The position numbers were made by a program, and so were the translations under genes. A model generated the notes under the pieces. The model did not search any database and had not been told where the DNA came from. It saw only the letters and a program-made list of their open reading frames with translations. Shown here piece by piece: positions 40,352-50,177 of a stretch of 50,177 nucleotides of DNA. The stretch comes from Nemertoderma westbladi (lineage: Eukaryota; Xenacoelomorpha; Nemertodermatida; Nemertodermatidae). Location of the stretch: the NCBI GenBank assembly GCA_032718475.1, contig JAUCBJ010006108.1, positions 1 through 50,177 on the forward strand, written 5' to 3'. Position 1 is the stretch's first letter. Each line of letters opens with the position of its first letter.

Positions 40352-40702
40352 ATGTCAACCAAACGGGAACGCCAACCCATGCCACACAATCCAAATCCGA
40401 CACAAAGGTACACCAAGTACACCACCAACGCAAAGCACCCAAATATCTCTGTACTTTATATCGATGGTGTGAACATCGCCAATTCAGAGGAGGAAGTCAT
40501 CGACTATCTGCAATCCAAGCAAATCACAATCCACCGTATCACCACCCGTATTAATAGACACAGGAACTCAAAAAACGTGGAAGTTTCATTGGATTCTAAT
40601 GCTGCGGACTTCGTGACTGGGACTAACTTCTGGCCAGAAGGAATTACATGTCGGTACTGGGTGTACAAAGAAGGACACAGATACTGTATAACAAGCAGCT
40701 AA
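40352..40702 (+). pseudogene. LINE ORF1-like fragment (RRM-type RNA-binding end)
   Basis: A 116-aa frame contains ISVLYIDGVNIANSEEEVID and ends ADFVTGTNFWPEGITCRYWV. The pattern with a terminal FWPEGI matches the end of the RNA-binding domain in ORF1 proteins of CR1/Jockey-type LINEs. It is in the same orientation as the reverse transcriptase remnant at 42.7-44.8 kb, so both probably come from one element. The following sequence is Pro/Gln/Thr-rich (to about 40,880) and ends in a TA microsatellite. Confidence 0.5.
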
Positions 40703-40898
40703 GCTACAACCATCCGGTGACCTCAGTGAGCAGGCCAACTGACCACCACACCCACCCACAACAGAGACCCACCAGCAGACAGTATGTTTAACCCCAACAT
40801 ACCCACGGAGAGCCAACAGGAATTACCAAAACCAATGCATAATAAACCACCAGAATGTTCTATTAAACTGCAAACCAGTAGCAAATTGTCAAACTCAA

Positions 40899-42672
40899 AT
40901 TATATATATTATATATATATATATTATTATATTAGAAACAATGTGATCCAGGTGGAGAGCGCAAATGGAGCATTTGCGCCGTGCGAGCGCATGGCCGACG
41001 GCGTTGGCCATGTGGTATTGTATTAAATTGGTATTGTATTACAGTATTAGTAATCCCATGTAAAGTTAAAAGTTAAAGCCCATGTTGCTGATGGAAAATA
41101 ACAAATGCCTACCTTGATTTTGTTAAGGTCAGTTTTGTTTATACTTGAAGGCTTACATATATAAATATACATGGGCATAATATTCCAAATACTTTTGTTG
41201 CGCCTGTCGATTCGTATAAATCGACAGGCGCATAGACCCCCCCCCCCCCCCCCCCCCAATTTATATTACTTGTGTATTATTATTTGTGGAAGTAACACAT
41301 AACCCTAAGCTGGTGGAAGTGGAGGTCTTTTGGAACACACTAGAGATACCAGAGAACATTATATAAATTATAATTATTTGCACTAAAGTGAATTATTCTT
41401 GAAATTAAGTGCAAAATTTTCAACCATGCATATGAATCAGTAGTCATCAATAATAATACATACAGTATTCCACAACAATTAGTTATTGTAAATATATGTT
41501 AAATAAAACATTTTTTGGGGGACGGTGGGGCAAAGCCCCCCCCCCCCCCCCCCCGCCAATTAGGTAATTAAGTAATTAGTTAATTACTAATTAACGGTAG
41601 GAGATACGGCATCGGTGCCAGAGACTTTTTTGTGTAGAATAAAATTCCGAACAACTTTGTGATGTTACGTTTTTTCATAACTCTTAGTGTTTTCGAGTTC
41701 CGACGCTAATTAGTTTTCGGCTAATTAGTACTAATTAACAGTAATAGGAGGGCCATAGCGATGACTGAACTTTTTTTAGATCTTACCGAGATGAACAAAA
41801 AAAACACCGTTGCTAGGGGAAAAACCAAATACTTTTCGAGAAAAATCAATTAAAAATCTTTAATCGCTAATTACTAATTAATTAATTAACAGATTTTTGC
41901 CAAATATTTCTCTGCTGTGCGCGCTCGGGCCATCTATAAGATCGCGCAAACAGAATCGTTCTAGCTTTCGCCGTTCTCCTGGAAAAATCCTTTAAAAAAC
42001 CACCTAAAAAAGATCAAAGCAAAGTGCCTACTTCCGAGGGGGTTCTATATAATGCTATCTTATGAGGTTTTACTTTGGTGTTTATTTTAGTTTGCTAAGT
42101 TCCATTAAAAAGGCTGCATTATTTATTCCTCATAAGACTCTGTCGAGCCTTTGGCTCTCCAGTGGCAGCCTATTGCTCCAGTCTCCTATCAAAAATGAAA
42201 CCTAACTACAAATAAACACTTTAATAACTGCACGAATAACTATCCTATATATTAGAAAATACAGGACTTTTAGTCCGCCGAAAGGGGTAAGTCTACATAC
42301 TAAATTTGATAAAAATAAAGGGTTTCAGGATTTAAACACTGTACCCGGGGAAACACAGCTCCATCATCAGCAGTGTACTGTGAGTCCCTACCCTATCTAA
42401 ATACAGCACAGTACCAATTGACCAATACAATACAGGAAATGAAAACAAATACTGAAATAGAGAAATAAACAAATCAGACCGGTAGTAAATAGATGAAACC
42501 CAAAAACTGATACCACTAAAGCCTAAATAAAATACATGAAACCAAAATAAGAATGAACCCAAATGAGAATAGTGACCAAATAGTGAAAATTTATTATATT
42601 TTTATATTATTTATTTTATATTATTATTATGAACATTATATTATTATTATATTATATTATATATATATTAGG
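40899..42672. other. Non-coding block between LINE parts: microsatellites, hairpins, poly-C tracts
   Basis: It begins and ends with TA/TTA microsatellites (40,899-40,934 and 42,597-42,671). Two adjacent hairpins lie at 40,959-40,979 (arm GCGCAAATG) and 40,991-41,011 (arm ATGGCC). Poly-C runs lie near 41,237-41,258 and 41,538-41,554. A TAATTA-rich motif ending AATTAACGGTAGGAG or AATTAACAGTAATAGGAG occurs twice about 150 bp apart (near 41,580 and 41,730). No gene is seen. Confidence 0.6.
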
Positions 42673-45080
42673 ATGGCCACATTAAACACCAGGGGATTTT
42701 CTTAAAACACTTACTACATACAGCAACGTCTCAAATCTTGTGACATCGTCGCCATACAGGAACACTGGCTTGATGATATCGAGTGCAGGACTACTCTACG
42801 ACCATTGGACGGTCGCTTCCACTGCGTAAGTACAGTAACTAGTGAACTTATGAGTAACCCCAACAGACGTAGAGGAGCCGGTGGTGCGGTGGATCCGCTT
42901 TATACATTAAGAAGAGAATCCTGAAATCCGAGCCAGTAAAAATTACTTCAGGAGATGAAACTGTTGGAGTACTGGCTCATCTGGTAGGTAGCAACTCATA
43001 CTACAGTACCTCATACTGTCTTCCTACGCCCCAGATTCCGGTAAAGAGATATACTTATATCATGAGTTCCTGGGACGCCTCCGAGCCCTTATTAGCTTGT
43101 ATCCTATGGCAACCCCAACCATCCTCACTGACTTCAATGCAGATCTAGGCGATCTACTGTACAAGGACCCAGAACAAGTCAACATGGATGCTCCGAAAGG
43201 GGCCACCTCTTCAATAACTTTTTACGTACAAACAGCTTAGTGGCAGCTGACACTCATGCACCCTTCCAAGGACCATGTGTAACATTTAAAGGGGCACACG
43301 GCGAATCTTACCTCGATCACATAGTCACCTCCAGTAACTGTCTAAACTCTTTCACCAATGGCCGGGTTTACGAGCACGACCCTTCCAACAACCTATCCGA
43401 TCACGCACCTACCACTGCCCATTTCAAGATATGCCAACCTATAACCAACCCAACAGAAAACCCACACGAGAAGGTACGGCAACATAAATTTGCTTGGACA
43501 CAGAACTGCGCAACGGGACTTATACAAATCAGCCATGGATGAAGGACTATCAGTATTTCAAAAAGATCTGAATCACCTTCTAGAGTGTAGCTCCCCCAAG
43601 TCAGAACTTGATAATGTTTGTGATACATCGAAAGGATCGCCAGTATATGTTTGCCAACTTGACATTGAGGCTGCTTTCGATAACGTTGACCACACTATCT
43701 TAGTAGAAAAGAGCTGAACAACAATGTTAATCCTTACATAATTTGCCTTATATCAGCTTACTTTGGATCGAGCAAAATCTTCCTAAAATTCGGCGATCTA
43801 GTCGACCCAACTCCAATAAAGTCTCGCGGGGATTAAAACAGGGATCACTCATTTCACACATCCTCTACAATCTTTACACCTCCAACATCTTAAGCGGAAT
43901 AGAACATAGTAACCTCGGATGCCGAATTGACACATCCTGGCTTGGTACAGTGGCCTATGCTGACGATTACCTACTCCTGGGAACCTCGCTTAACTCCATC
44001 GAGAAGATGTGCGACATACTCATACAGGAAGCCGCTCAGGTATCCCTCCAAATCGACATGAAGAAAACAAAATGGTAAAACAAAACCGTAACTCTATGAC
44101 CCACAAGGAATGTTTCATTACAGTCAACGGATCACTAATCCAAATGTCGGACCATCTGAAATTCCTCGGACACAAACTGGGAAATTCTAACCCTGCTAGC
44201 AACCTCCACGATGTTATCCAGACAATAGCCATGATGTCGCAAGTTTTCCATACCAAAGGATGGACAGCAAGGTGGCTCAACCTAGAGACCATCTTTAAGA
44301 TGTGGAACACACTCGCCGTCCCTGTTATAATCTACAGATTAACTCTGACTATTGGATCCCTACGCCGAAAGGATATCGACAAACTCGACGCCTACCAACG
44401 AAAGGTGCAATGCGGTCTCTTTCTTCTTGGGAACTATTTGGAGAATAATACACTATATCTACTCTCCGGGACCCCACCATTATCGATCATTGCCTATCGG
44501 AGTTGCTATAGAACCTTAGTTAGAACACTTGATTGCCCCAGTTTCGAGCTACAGTTACCTTTCCGCATTGCCTCACAACTCAACTTGGGTAACTCCCACT
44601 TACATAAGGGAATTTCAAGTGGATATCACAAAGCAATGGCAACATACCCCCTGCCACAGACAGCTACGTTCAATTATATACTTCAAATACAGAACTACAT
44701 CCATCACTAAACGTATCTGCACTGCCAGCCCCTCACAAAATGATTTCCATAATGCAAACTTCATACATAACTGCTTCCGACTACAAAACACTAACATCAA
44801 ACAAAAACGCGCCCGCATCATGGAATTCTATAATGTCAAATGAAAATGACATGTCATATATTACCACCCACCTACTATCATGGCTCGCCCCACCACACTT
44901 TCCTGTACTCAGATTCTAACAGCTACCCTAGTCCATATATATTGCTATGTAATTAACTATCTGTGCTTCGATTCCTTTTTATTTATTGCTTACTTACAGT
45001 TGTACTGTACAATTGTGCAACTTTACTTATCAATTTAATTGATTAAAACAAATGAAATGAATGTTTGATTCATATATGTC
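42673..45080 (+). mobile_element. CR1-like LINE, ORF2 remnant (endonuclease and reverse transcriptase), broken
   Basis: From ATG 42673 the start of an AP endonuclease domain is readable (ATLNTRGF, AIQEHWL). TDFNADLG and SYLDHIV/LSDHAPTTAHF follow in different frames. The reverse transcriptase shows VCQLDIEAAFDNVDH (43,660s), RGLKQGSLISHILYN and VAYADDYLLLG (about 43,950). The C-terminal LINE region runs to about 44,843. A long segment between endonuclease and motif A is missing, and there are at least four frameshifts or stops. The 3' end has AAATGAAATGAATG-like sequence near 45,050. It lies within the 7.6-kb intron between crystallin exons B and C. Confidence 0.85.
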
Positions 45081-46829
45081 AATCTTCAGAAACATTTACT
45101 TGTATGATAATCTGTAAATAACTTGTAAATAAAGAATATATACGATCGAAAGTCTCCTGTTAAATTGATACTAATATAATTTTCGACTTCATAGAGTCAC
45201 TTCGACAAAATACACGTTGCTAAACAATTTTTGTGTAGAAGTGTCAGTGCTGTGAAGTAAAAGTAAAGGCCGTTAGGCCAGGGGAATTACGCACGAAGTC
45301 TGACGACTTATTTCCAGTGCGGTCCCCCCCGGAACTATACTCCCCAGAGGAAACCACTACAATAATGCGACCACTACACCAAGATGGTACCTATACCGAT
45401 TACGATTCAACTTGAAAAACAGAATGTTTGAAAACAAAAAAAAATATGTTTCTGAATCATAATCCTAATCCTAAAAGTCTTCAATCAATGTGTTATATCC
45501 ACTATGGAATACTAATAGTTTCGATGTAGGTGAATTGGAGTTTAAAGCCCTGTGGTATAAAACCTAATATACTTAAAAATAAAACTTAATATTTACATAT
45601 TTTCGCAAACAACCGTACAAATTAATTTTCTAGTTGAACAATAAATGTTCGCGCTTTTAGACCTTTAGCAGTTTAACCTGCTAATTTAAATGTCTTTTAA
45701 TTGTAAATCGACTATTGCCCTTACCAATTACTGAATTTACATCCGCCGAAGCCAGCCCGTGCGCGGCGTATGACTCACTGTGTGGGAGACTGGATTCGGG
45801 TCCAGAGAAGGTTATTGCAGTGTAGGCTACTTTGTATTATTCGATTGATTGCTACTATATAATCTCCGACAACTATATTTACTTTCGGGGAAATATTAAC
45901 AGTTCCTTTGGGACGTGGCGCTTTAAGTATAAAAACAGAGTTATGACTTACACTAATCACAACTGGAGGCTATAGAATCTCGCAAATAGCGCATTCTTTA
46001 GGAAATGCTTTATTAACCTTCACACTAATTCACTAATTTGCCGACCGTCACTGATTTTGATCATATATAAGGAGGATTGCAACTGACATAAGTAGGGATT
46101 ATGAAATAGCATTTAATTCACATAAAAACCACTACAATTTGAGTCGCAGTTGCTACCGGTACACCCTTCTGCTTACCTCAGTAATTAAGAAAGTTGAGGG
46201 GTTTACGATTATTTATCGGTATTCTCCAAATATAACATCCATTAATATAAACAGCAATTAACAATATAAAACAGCATTAAGACAGTGCGGTGAACAGAGT
46301 CAGTATGTGTTGTTATGATCGTGTTACTTTACGTATGTGCGAAGATTTGCGTTCTTATGACTCTAGCCATCACATGTTCTTGGGTAAAGTCTGAAACGTT
46401 AAAACTTCTGACTGAATCCAGAATGAAATAGGATTGTAGGAACAACTGCCGCATTACGCCATTTTCCATAGGGCTCTATTGGCATAACCAGGAAGGTTGC
46501 TCTGATTGGCTGAAATATGTCCAAACAAAGAAACCTCCACCTACACAAAGAATCAGCTGGCAGATTTCGTCATCTCAGTTCATTTTCTGACAGACACGTA
46601 GCAGAACAATTCCAGGCCCTTTTAGAGTATTCAGCGCATTGCGTAAAAATGACTTGTTATGTCCGGAAAAGCTTTTACAATAAACTCAACAAAATAATAT
46701 GATATATATATATATATATATTTGCAATCAATCTACTTAGTGATATATGCGTTGTTTTGTTGTGCTTGTATATTGTTAGATGCTGTTCTATTGATCGATA
46801 ATAATAATAACAATATGTTTTTTTCTTAC
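45081..46829. other. Intron sequence, no convincing gene
   Basis: A weak tRNA-SINE-like phrase (GGATTCGGGTCCAG near 45,792) and a TA dinucleotide run (about 46,700-46,722) are the only features. A 61-aa ORF at 46,517 lacks family features. Confidence 0.45.
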
Positions 46830-46947
46830 AGTTTCTAATTGCCGAGTCATTGAGGTAGCGGTTTTGTAAAGGGCAGGTAGGAAAGTATGTCGGCCAGGGT
46901 AGAATCCTGGGTTTAAAGTAACCATTAAACCCTTGTATTCTGCATCT
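46830..46947 (-). CDS. Beta/gamma-crystallin-domain gene, exon B
   Basis: A 118-nt exon with acceptor TTTTCAG and donor GTAAGA on the - strand. Its first base completes the codon split at the end of exon A (2+1), and it ends in phase 0, matching exon C. It encodes DAEYKGLMVTLNPGFYPGRH and TSMTRQLET, a second crystallin Greek-key motif following the GQWKVF end of exon A. Phase agreement on both sides makes the exon call strong. Confidence 0.8.
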
Positions 46948-47921
46948 CTGAAAATAAATATATTAAACATGAAATCATTTCAATTTCTGAAAATGAATCT
47001 TTTTCAGGAATATACTACAGAACAGGGTTGTGATGGGATCCGAGTTGGCAAAAGATCCCGACTGGTGTGCGTGTTTGCGTCATATGGAGAATACGCGTCG
47101 CCGAGTTTGCTAGGCTACTGAAAGGCTGTAGTTGGAACTGAAAGGCCGAAGGCTGTTGAAATAACTGAGTTTGTAGTTATTGCTGTTCGTAATATCTGAT
47201 AAGCACAATCAGTCTAACATAACAATAGCAGTAATATTGATTGACAGCGACGACGACGGTTAAAAACCGTCTGACTTCTACACTCAATGTAGCCAACTGA
47301 GGCACAATTAACAGAGTAAGGGTTACATATATTACATGGGATATACATTCCTACCTAGGTTTGGCCTACCAGTGAATGCACGATAATTGATGGTGATCCG
47401 CCCTATCATTGGTTGATCTATTCTCTGGCCAATCCCATTTTCCCCTGGCCTTATGCTAGCCTCCCCCTGAGATAAGCTAATGTGCTGGCATCTCTATCTC
47501 TAGCTGGCAGTTTATAATGCCCTGGTGTCTTCGGTATGCCATATTATATTGGTAATATCGCATATCCAAATATGATTCGTAAATTATGCCTTTCCCCATT
47601 TTCCGCTGGGTGGTGCAGCGAATTGGATCCGCTGACAAGGGTGGGTATCCAAGAGAAAATGATACTTAAAGATAAAATTATAAATTTAGTGAAATATTAA
47701 GATACAGCGGCACATTATTGTAAACACAACAATAAATTAAAGTCGATGAATGTAACAGATTTATAAATTTAACAATTATATATTTGAGAGTAATCAGCTG
47801 TTATTTGCGTCGATTTTCCCATGGAGAATGTCGAATTACCTTGAAATTTGTTGCTTGTTTGGCATCCGTCCGGCAAAATAAGAAATGTCCCCTTCCAAAC
47901 TCATTTCAAATAAATACTCAC
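46948..47921. other. Intron between crystallin exons A and B
   Basis: No gene. A short hairpin (ACGGTTAAAAACCGT, about 47,257-47,271) is visible. Confidence 0.6.
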
Positions 47922-48070
47922 GTAAAAACTTTCCACTGTCCATCTGCTACTATAGCACTTGAAGCCTTGTTGTTGAATGTCGGAGTATAAGCTGCTAAAT
48001 TCGGTGTATCGCTGTCATGTCTAAAAACTAGACCCTCGAAAGCCTGATCACCGAATAAACTGATTGTATT
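47922..48070 (-). CDS. Beta/gamma-crystallin-domain gene, exon A
   Basis: Bounded by acceptor TTTCAG and donor GTGAGT on the - strand. The 149-nt exon encodes ISLFGDQAFEGLVFRHDSDT, LAAYTPTFNNKASSAIV and GQWKVF, a full Greek-key motif with the F-G-D and ASS-x-V signatures. It ends in phase 2 and joins exon B. The start of the gene must lie further right; I could not find another supported exon before the window end. Confidence 0.83.
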
Positions 48071-48177
48071 CTGAAATAATATATTAAATTTTAAATTATT
48101 TCAAATTATCTAGGAAAATTATTAAAGCACTGGCAATGGCAAAATATATGTGACTTCCAGCTGGGCATTCTATCAAC

Positions 48178-48736
48178 CATACTACTACTAGAATTGGCAT
48201 GCTGCATTGCAACTGCATATTTAGAATACTGTGCCGGTCTGTCGACAAAATTGCGTCGCCACAACTCCTTATCACCAATGACATTTGCTAGATCATCCGC
48301 ACCTTCAAGGCCGGTGTACGTTAAGATGCATCTCAAGAAAGTCATGGCCTGTCCACCATACCATGCTTATTCTCTCCATGAGGCTGCCAAAGTACAAGAT
48401 TATCACGGCGAACTCAATGTCCTGCAAAGCGGAGGCGGCTTTGTTCAAGTGTCAAGCTTGGGGGAACAAATGAGACACCTCCAATGTTATATAGTGTCTA
48501 GTTGGAGATGTGTGTATTGTACTTAACACAGTGAACCCGGCGTAGCATTCTTGTGAATGTGCCATCCAGAGATTTGGTGTCCTCAGCAGTTAGAGCCCAG
48601 CATGGACTCCCATAGAGGAGTACTGGAACTACTGCTGCTCTAAATAATCGGACCTTAAGTTTCCGATTAATTCTATGTGACTTCCAAATCCTGTAAAGCC
48701 AGTTCAAGGCTGCCCATGCCTTTCCCTTACGTTTCT
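48178..48736 (-). mobile_element. Second fragment of the RTE-like LINE
   Basis: Nearly the same sequence as 6,297-6,830 including the 3' ACTACTACTA tail. - strand frames encode KLKVRLFRAAVVPVLLYGSP, LDGTFTRMLRRVHC and DDLANVIGDKELWRRNFVD. Short deletions relative to the first copy break the frame. It is truncated at 48,736. Confidence 0.85.
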
Positions 48737-50177
48737 TTCACTATCAACCATGGGTAACTGTAGAAGATAATATATTTATTAGTTCCCCTTTAGGGGAAAC
48801 GTATTTTCACTTTATAAGACTATATTTAGGACAATACTTAATCATGATACTGTTAAAATTAAAGGCTTCGCTTGAATCATTTTGAAATATTGTTATAATG
48901 TATGGTAATTATTCAATGGGTTAGGGTGTGATTCAATGGCCGGCAAACACGGGTCTAAACACGATTGTCCAGATTATCAGTGGTGCTAAATTATAGAGAG
49001 GAACCTGGGTTCGGTGTCATAATAAAATTTCGGTTCGACGTAACAGCGATATTATTAATCCTAAGCTCAGCAATGCGAATAAAGCAAATAAATCAATTAA
49101 CAATATTCAATAACATGTACACTACAATGTGAGTAATAATCAAATTAATGTATAATATGATTTTATATGTATAATATTGCAATAATTTATATTATAATAT
49201 AATAATTCCAGTCAATAAAAGCTTGACTGGGTCTTACAATGACCATAGCTTAGCATTGGATACAAACTAAAGTGCCAGTCTATGCACTAGTTGGAGTTTA
49301 TATACGAATGGGCTGAAAGTGGCAACTAACGACATCCAGCATCACCATGTGGTTTAAGGAGGCACCTGCTACAGTACTATAGAACAAATGTGAGGACAAT
49401 GACGCTAGGTGGTGTCTCCATCAACTAAATCAGGCCTGGGTGTAGCTTTTTAATAGAAATTAATTATTAACCAGTAACACAGATATGGGCAATAAAAATC
49501 TAGATTACTCAAAATAAGTAAAATAAAACTGCAGAGAACACCTATGCAGCAACAGGTTTGGCATCATACTCACAGCTGAGATTGTTAGTGACATTTGTGG
49601 GAGTGTACCTGTACATAGTTGAGGTGTAAACATTAGAACAGTCAGATCAATTTATATTTTAATTGATATTTCTGTTGATATTGATTAAGAAAAAATTAAA
49701 TTGGTAATTTTAGTTAATTCATTGTTCGATTCAAATGAAGGAGGACAGTTTACAGAAATATCCAAACATATTTAGCTTAATATACTACTCGTTTATACAG
49801 GTTAGAGTTATAGCTGGAAGCACATTTTATACCTGCCTTTATTGGATGTTTGTACATTATAAAATGTAAGTACAGTACAACAGTAAATTATTAATAACCT
49901 AATAACTCACTGCAGTACAGTAGGCCTACTATTGTATGTATTTTTACAGTGTGATATGAAACAATCTACACTACAGAAGTATGGTCTCCTACCCCCCTTG
50001 AAATAACCGTTTATCCACAAAGTCGCACGTAGATTGCAGATTCAACATAGAATACAGAGGTCTTCACTATTCCCATAACCAACCACTATAGAAATAATAT
50101 TTCATACAATTGCGCAAGGCCAAATTCTATGAAAGTACATAGCTAGAATGAATATGAATAACATGAATAAGATACAA
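48737..50177. other. Host non-coding sequence to the window end
   Basis: A+T-rich sequence without a supported gene, tRNA or transposon boundary. A G+C-richer stretch at about 49,250-49,450 may be an old interspersed repeat but shows no coding signal. Confidence 0.45.

Noticed and set aside
46840-46930. Possible tRNA-SINE because of a GGGTAGAATCCTGGG phrase
   Set aside because: The stretch is coding exon B of the crystallin gene with good splice sites and matching phases.
49580-49640. Candidate upstream crystallin exon with a GTGAGT donor
   Set aside because: The frame required by exon A has a stop just before the donor, and no Greek-key motif is present.

Overview
The window looks like metazoan nuclear DNA, probably from a marine or other aquatic invertebrate. 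It has spliced beta/gamma-crystallin-type exons, an A+T-rich background, a Polinton/Maverick (adintovirus-like) provirus, a BEL/Pao LTR retrotransposon and two non-LTR retrotransposon families. Nothing here allows a finer taxonomic call.

About 1-38,100 is an endogenous Polinton/adintovirus-like element. On the + strand are the 3' end of an unknown gene with a nuclear localisation signal, a broken protein-primed DNA polymerase B (774-4819), and an overlapping small ORF (4800-5279) that reads like a virus-encoded TATA-binding protein. On the - strand, in transcription order from the right, are an unknown 141-aa protein (37979-37554), a RING-finger protein, the packaging ATPase, a 127-aa protein, a 46-aa basic protein, the integrase, a penton-like vertex protein, a second penton-like protein, a minor capsid protein, the double-jelly-roll major capsid protein, the adenain-type protease and a small unassigned gene. 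The polymerase, capsid and ATPase genes carry frameshifts, stops or a microsatellite insertion. The copy is decayed, although the integrase, protease, RING and TBP-like frames remain open.

The provirus is split by a 21.6-kb BEL/Pao retrotransposon on the - strand (11,638-33,237). It has 2.1-kb LTRs, a 5-bp target duplication (ACCAA) and LTRs about 1% diverged by eye. It lies in frame inside the first penton-like gene. Its gag is itself interrupted by a 2.29-kb short LTR element (25,576-27,864; 543-bp LTRs; target duplication GAGTT). The nesting order is therefore short LTR element in BEL in Polinton. The BEL element is unusual in three ways. It carries a third long ORF after pol (18,173 to about 14,475) with a DEDD-exonuclease-like segment and three CCHC zinc knuckles. 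Its reading frames contain several in-frame stops. A 20-nt palindromic hairpin sequence occurs at 12 sites across gag, pol, ORF3 and non-coding parts, always in the same orientation, in all three reading frames, and almost always between the two bases of a CA or TG dinucleotide.

Right of the provirus (38.1-50.2 kb) is host DNA. Three phase-compatible exons of a beta/gamma-crystallin-domain gene lie on the - strand (48,070-47,922; 46,947-46,830; 39,238-39,084). A degraded CR1-like LINE sits in the 7.6-kb intron. A second fragment of the same LINE family seen at 6.3-7.5 kb lies at 48.2-48.7 kb. Tandem repeats and microsatellites fill much of the rest.
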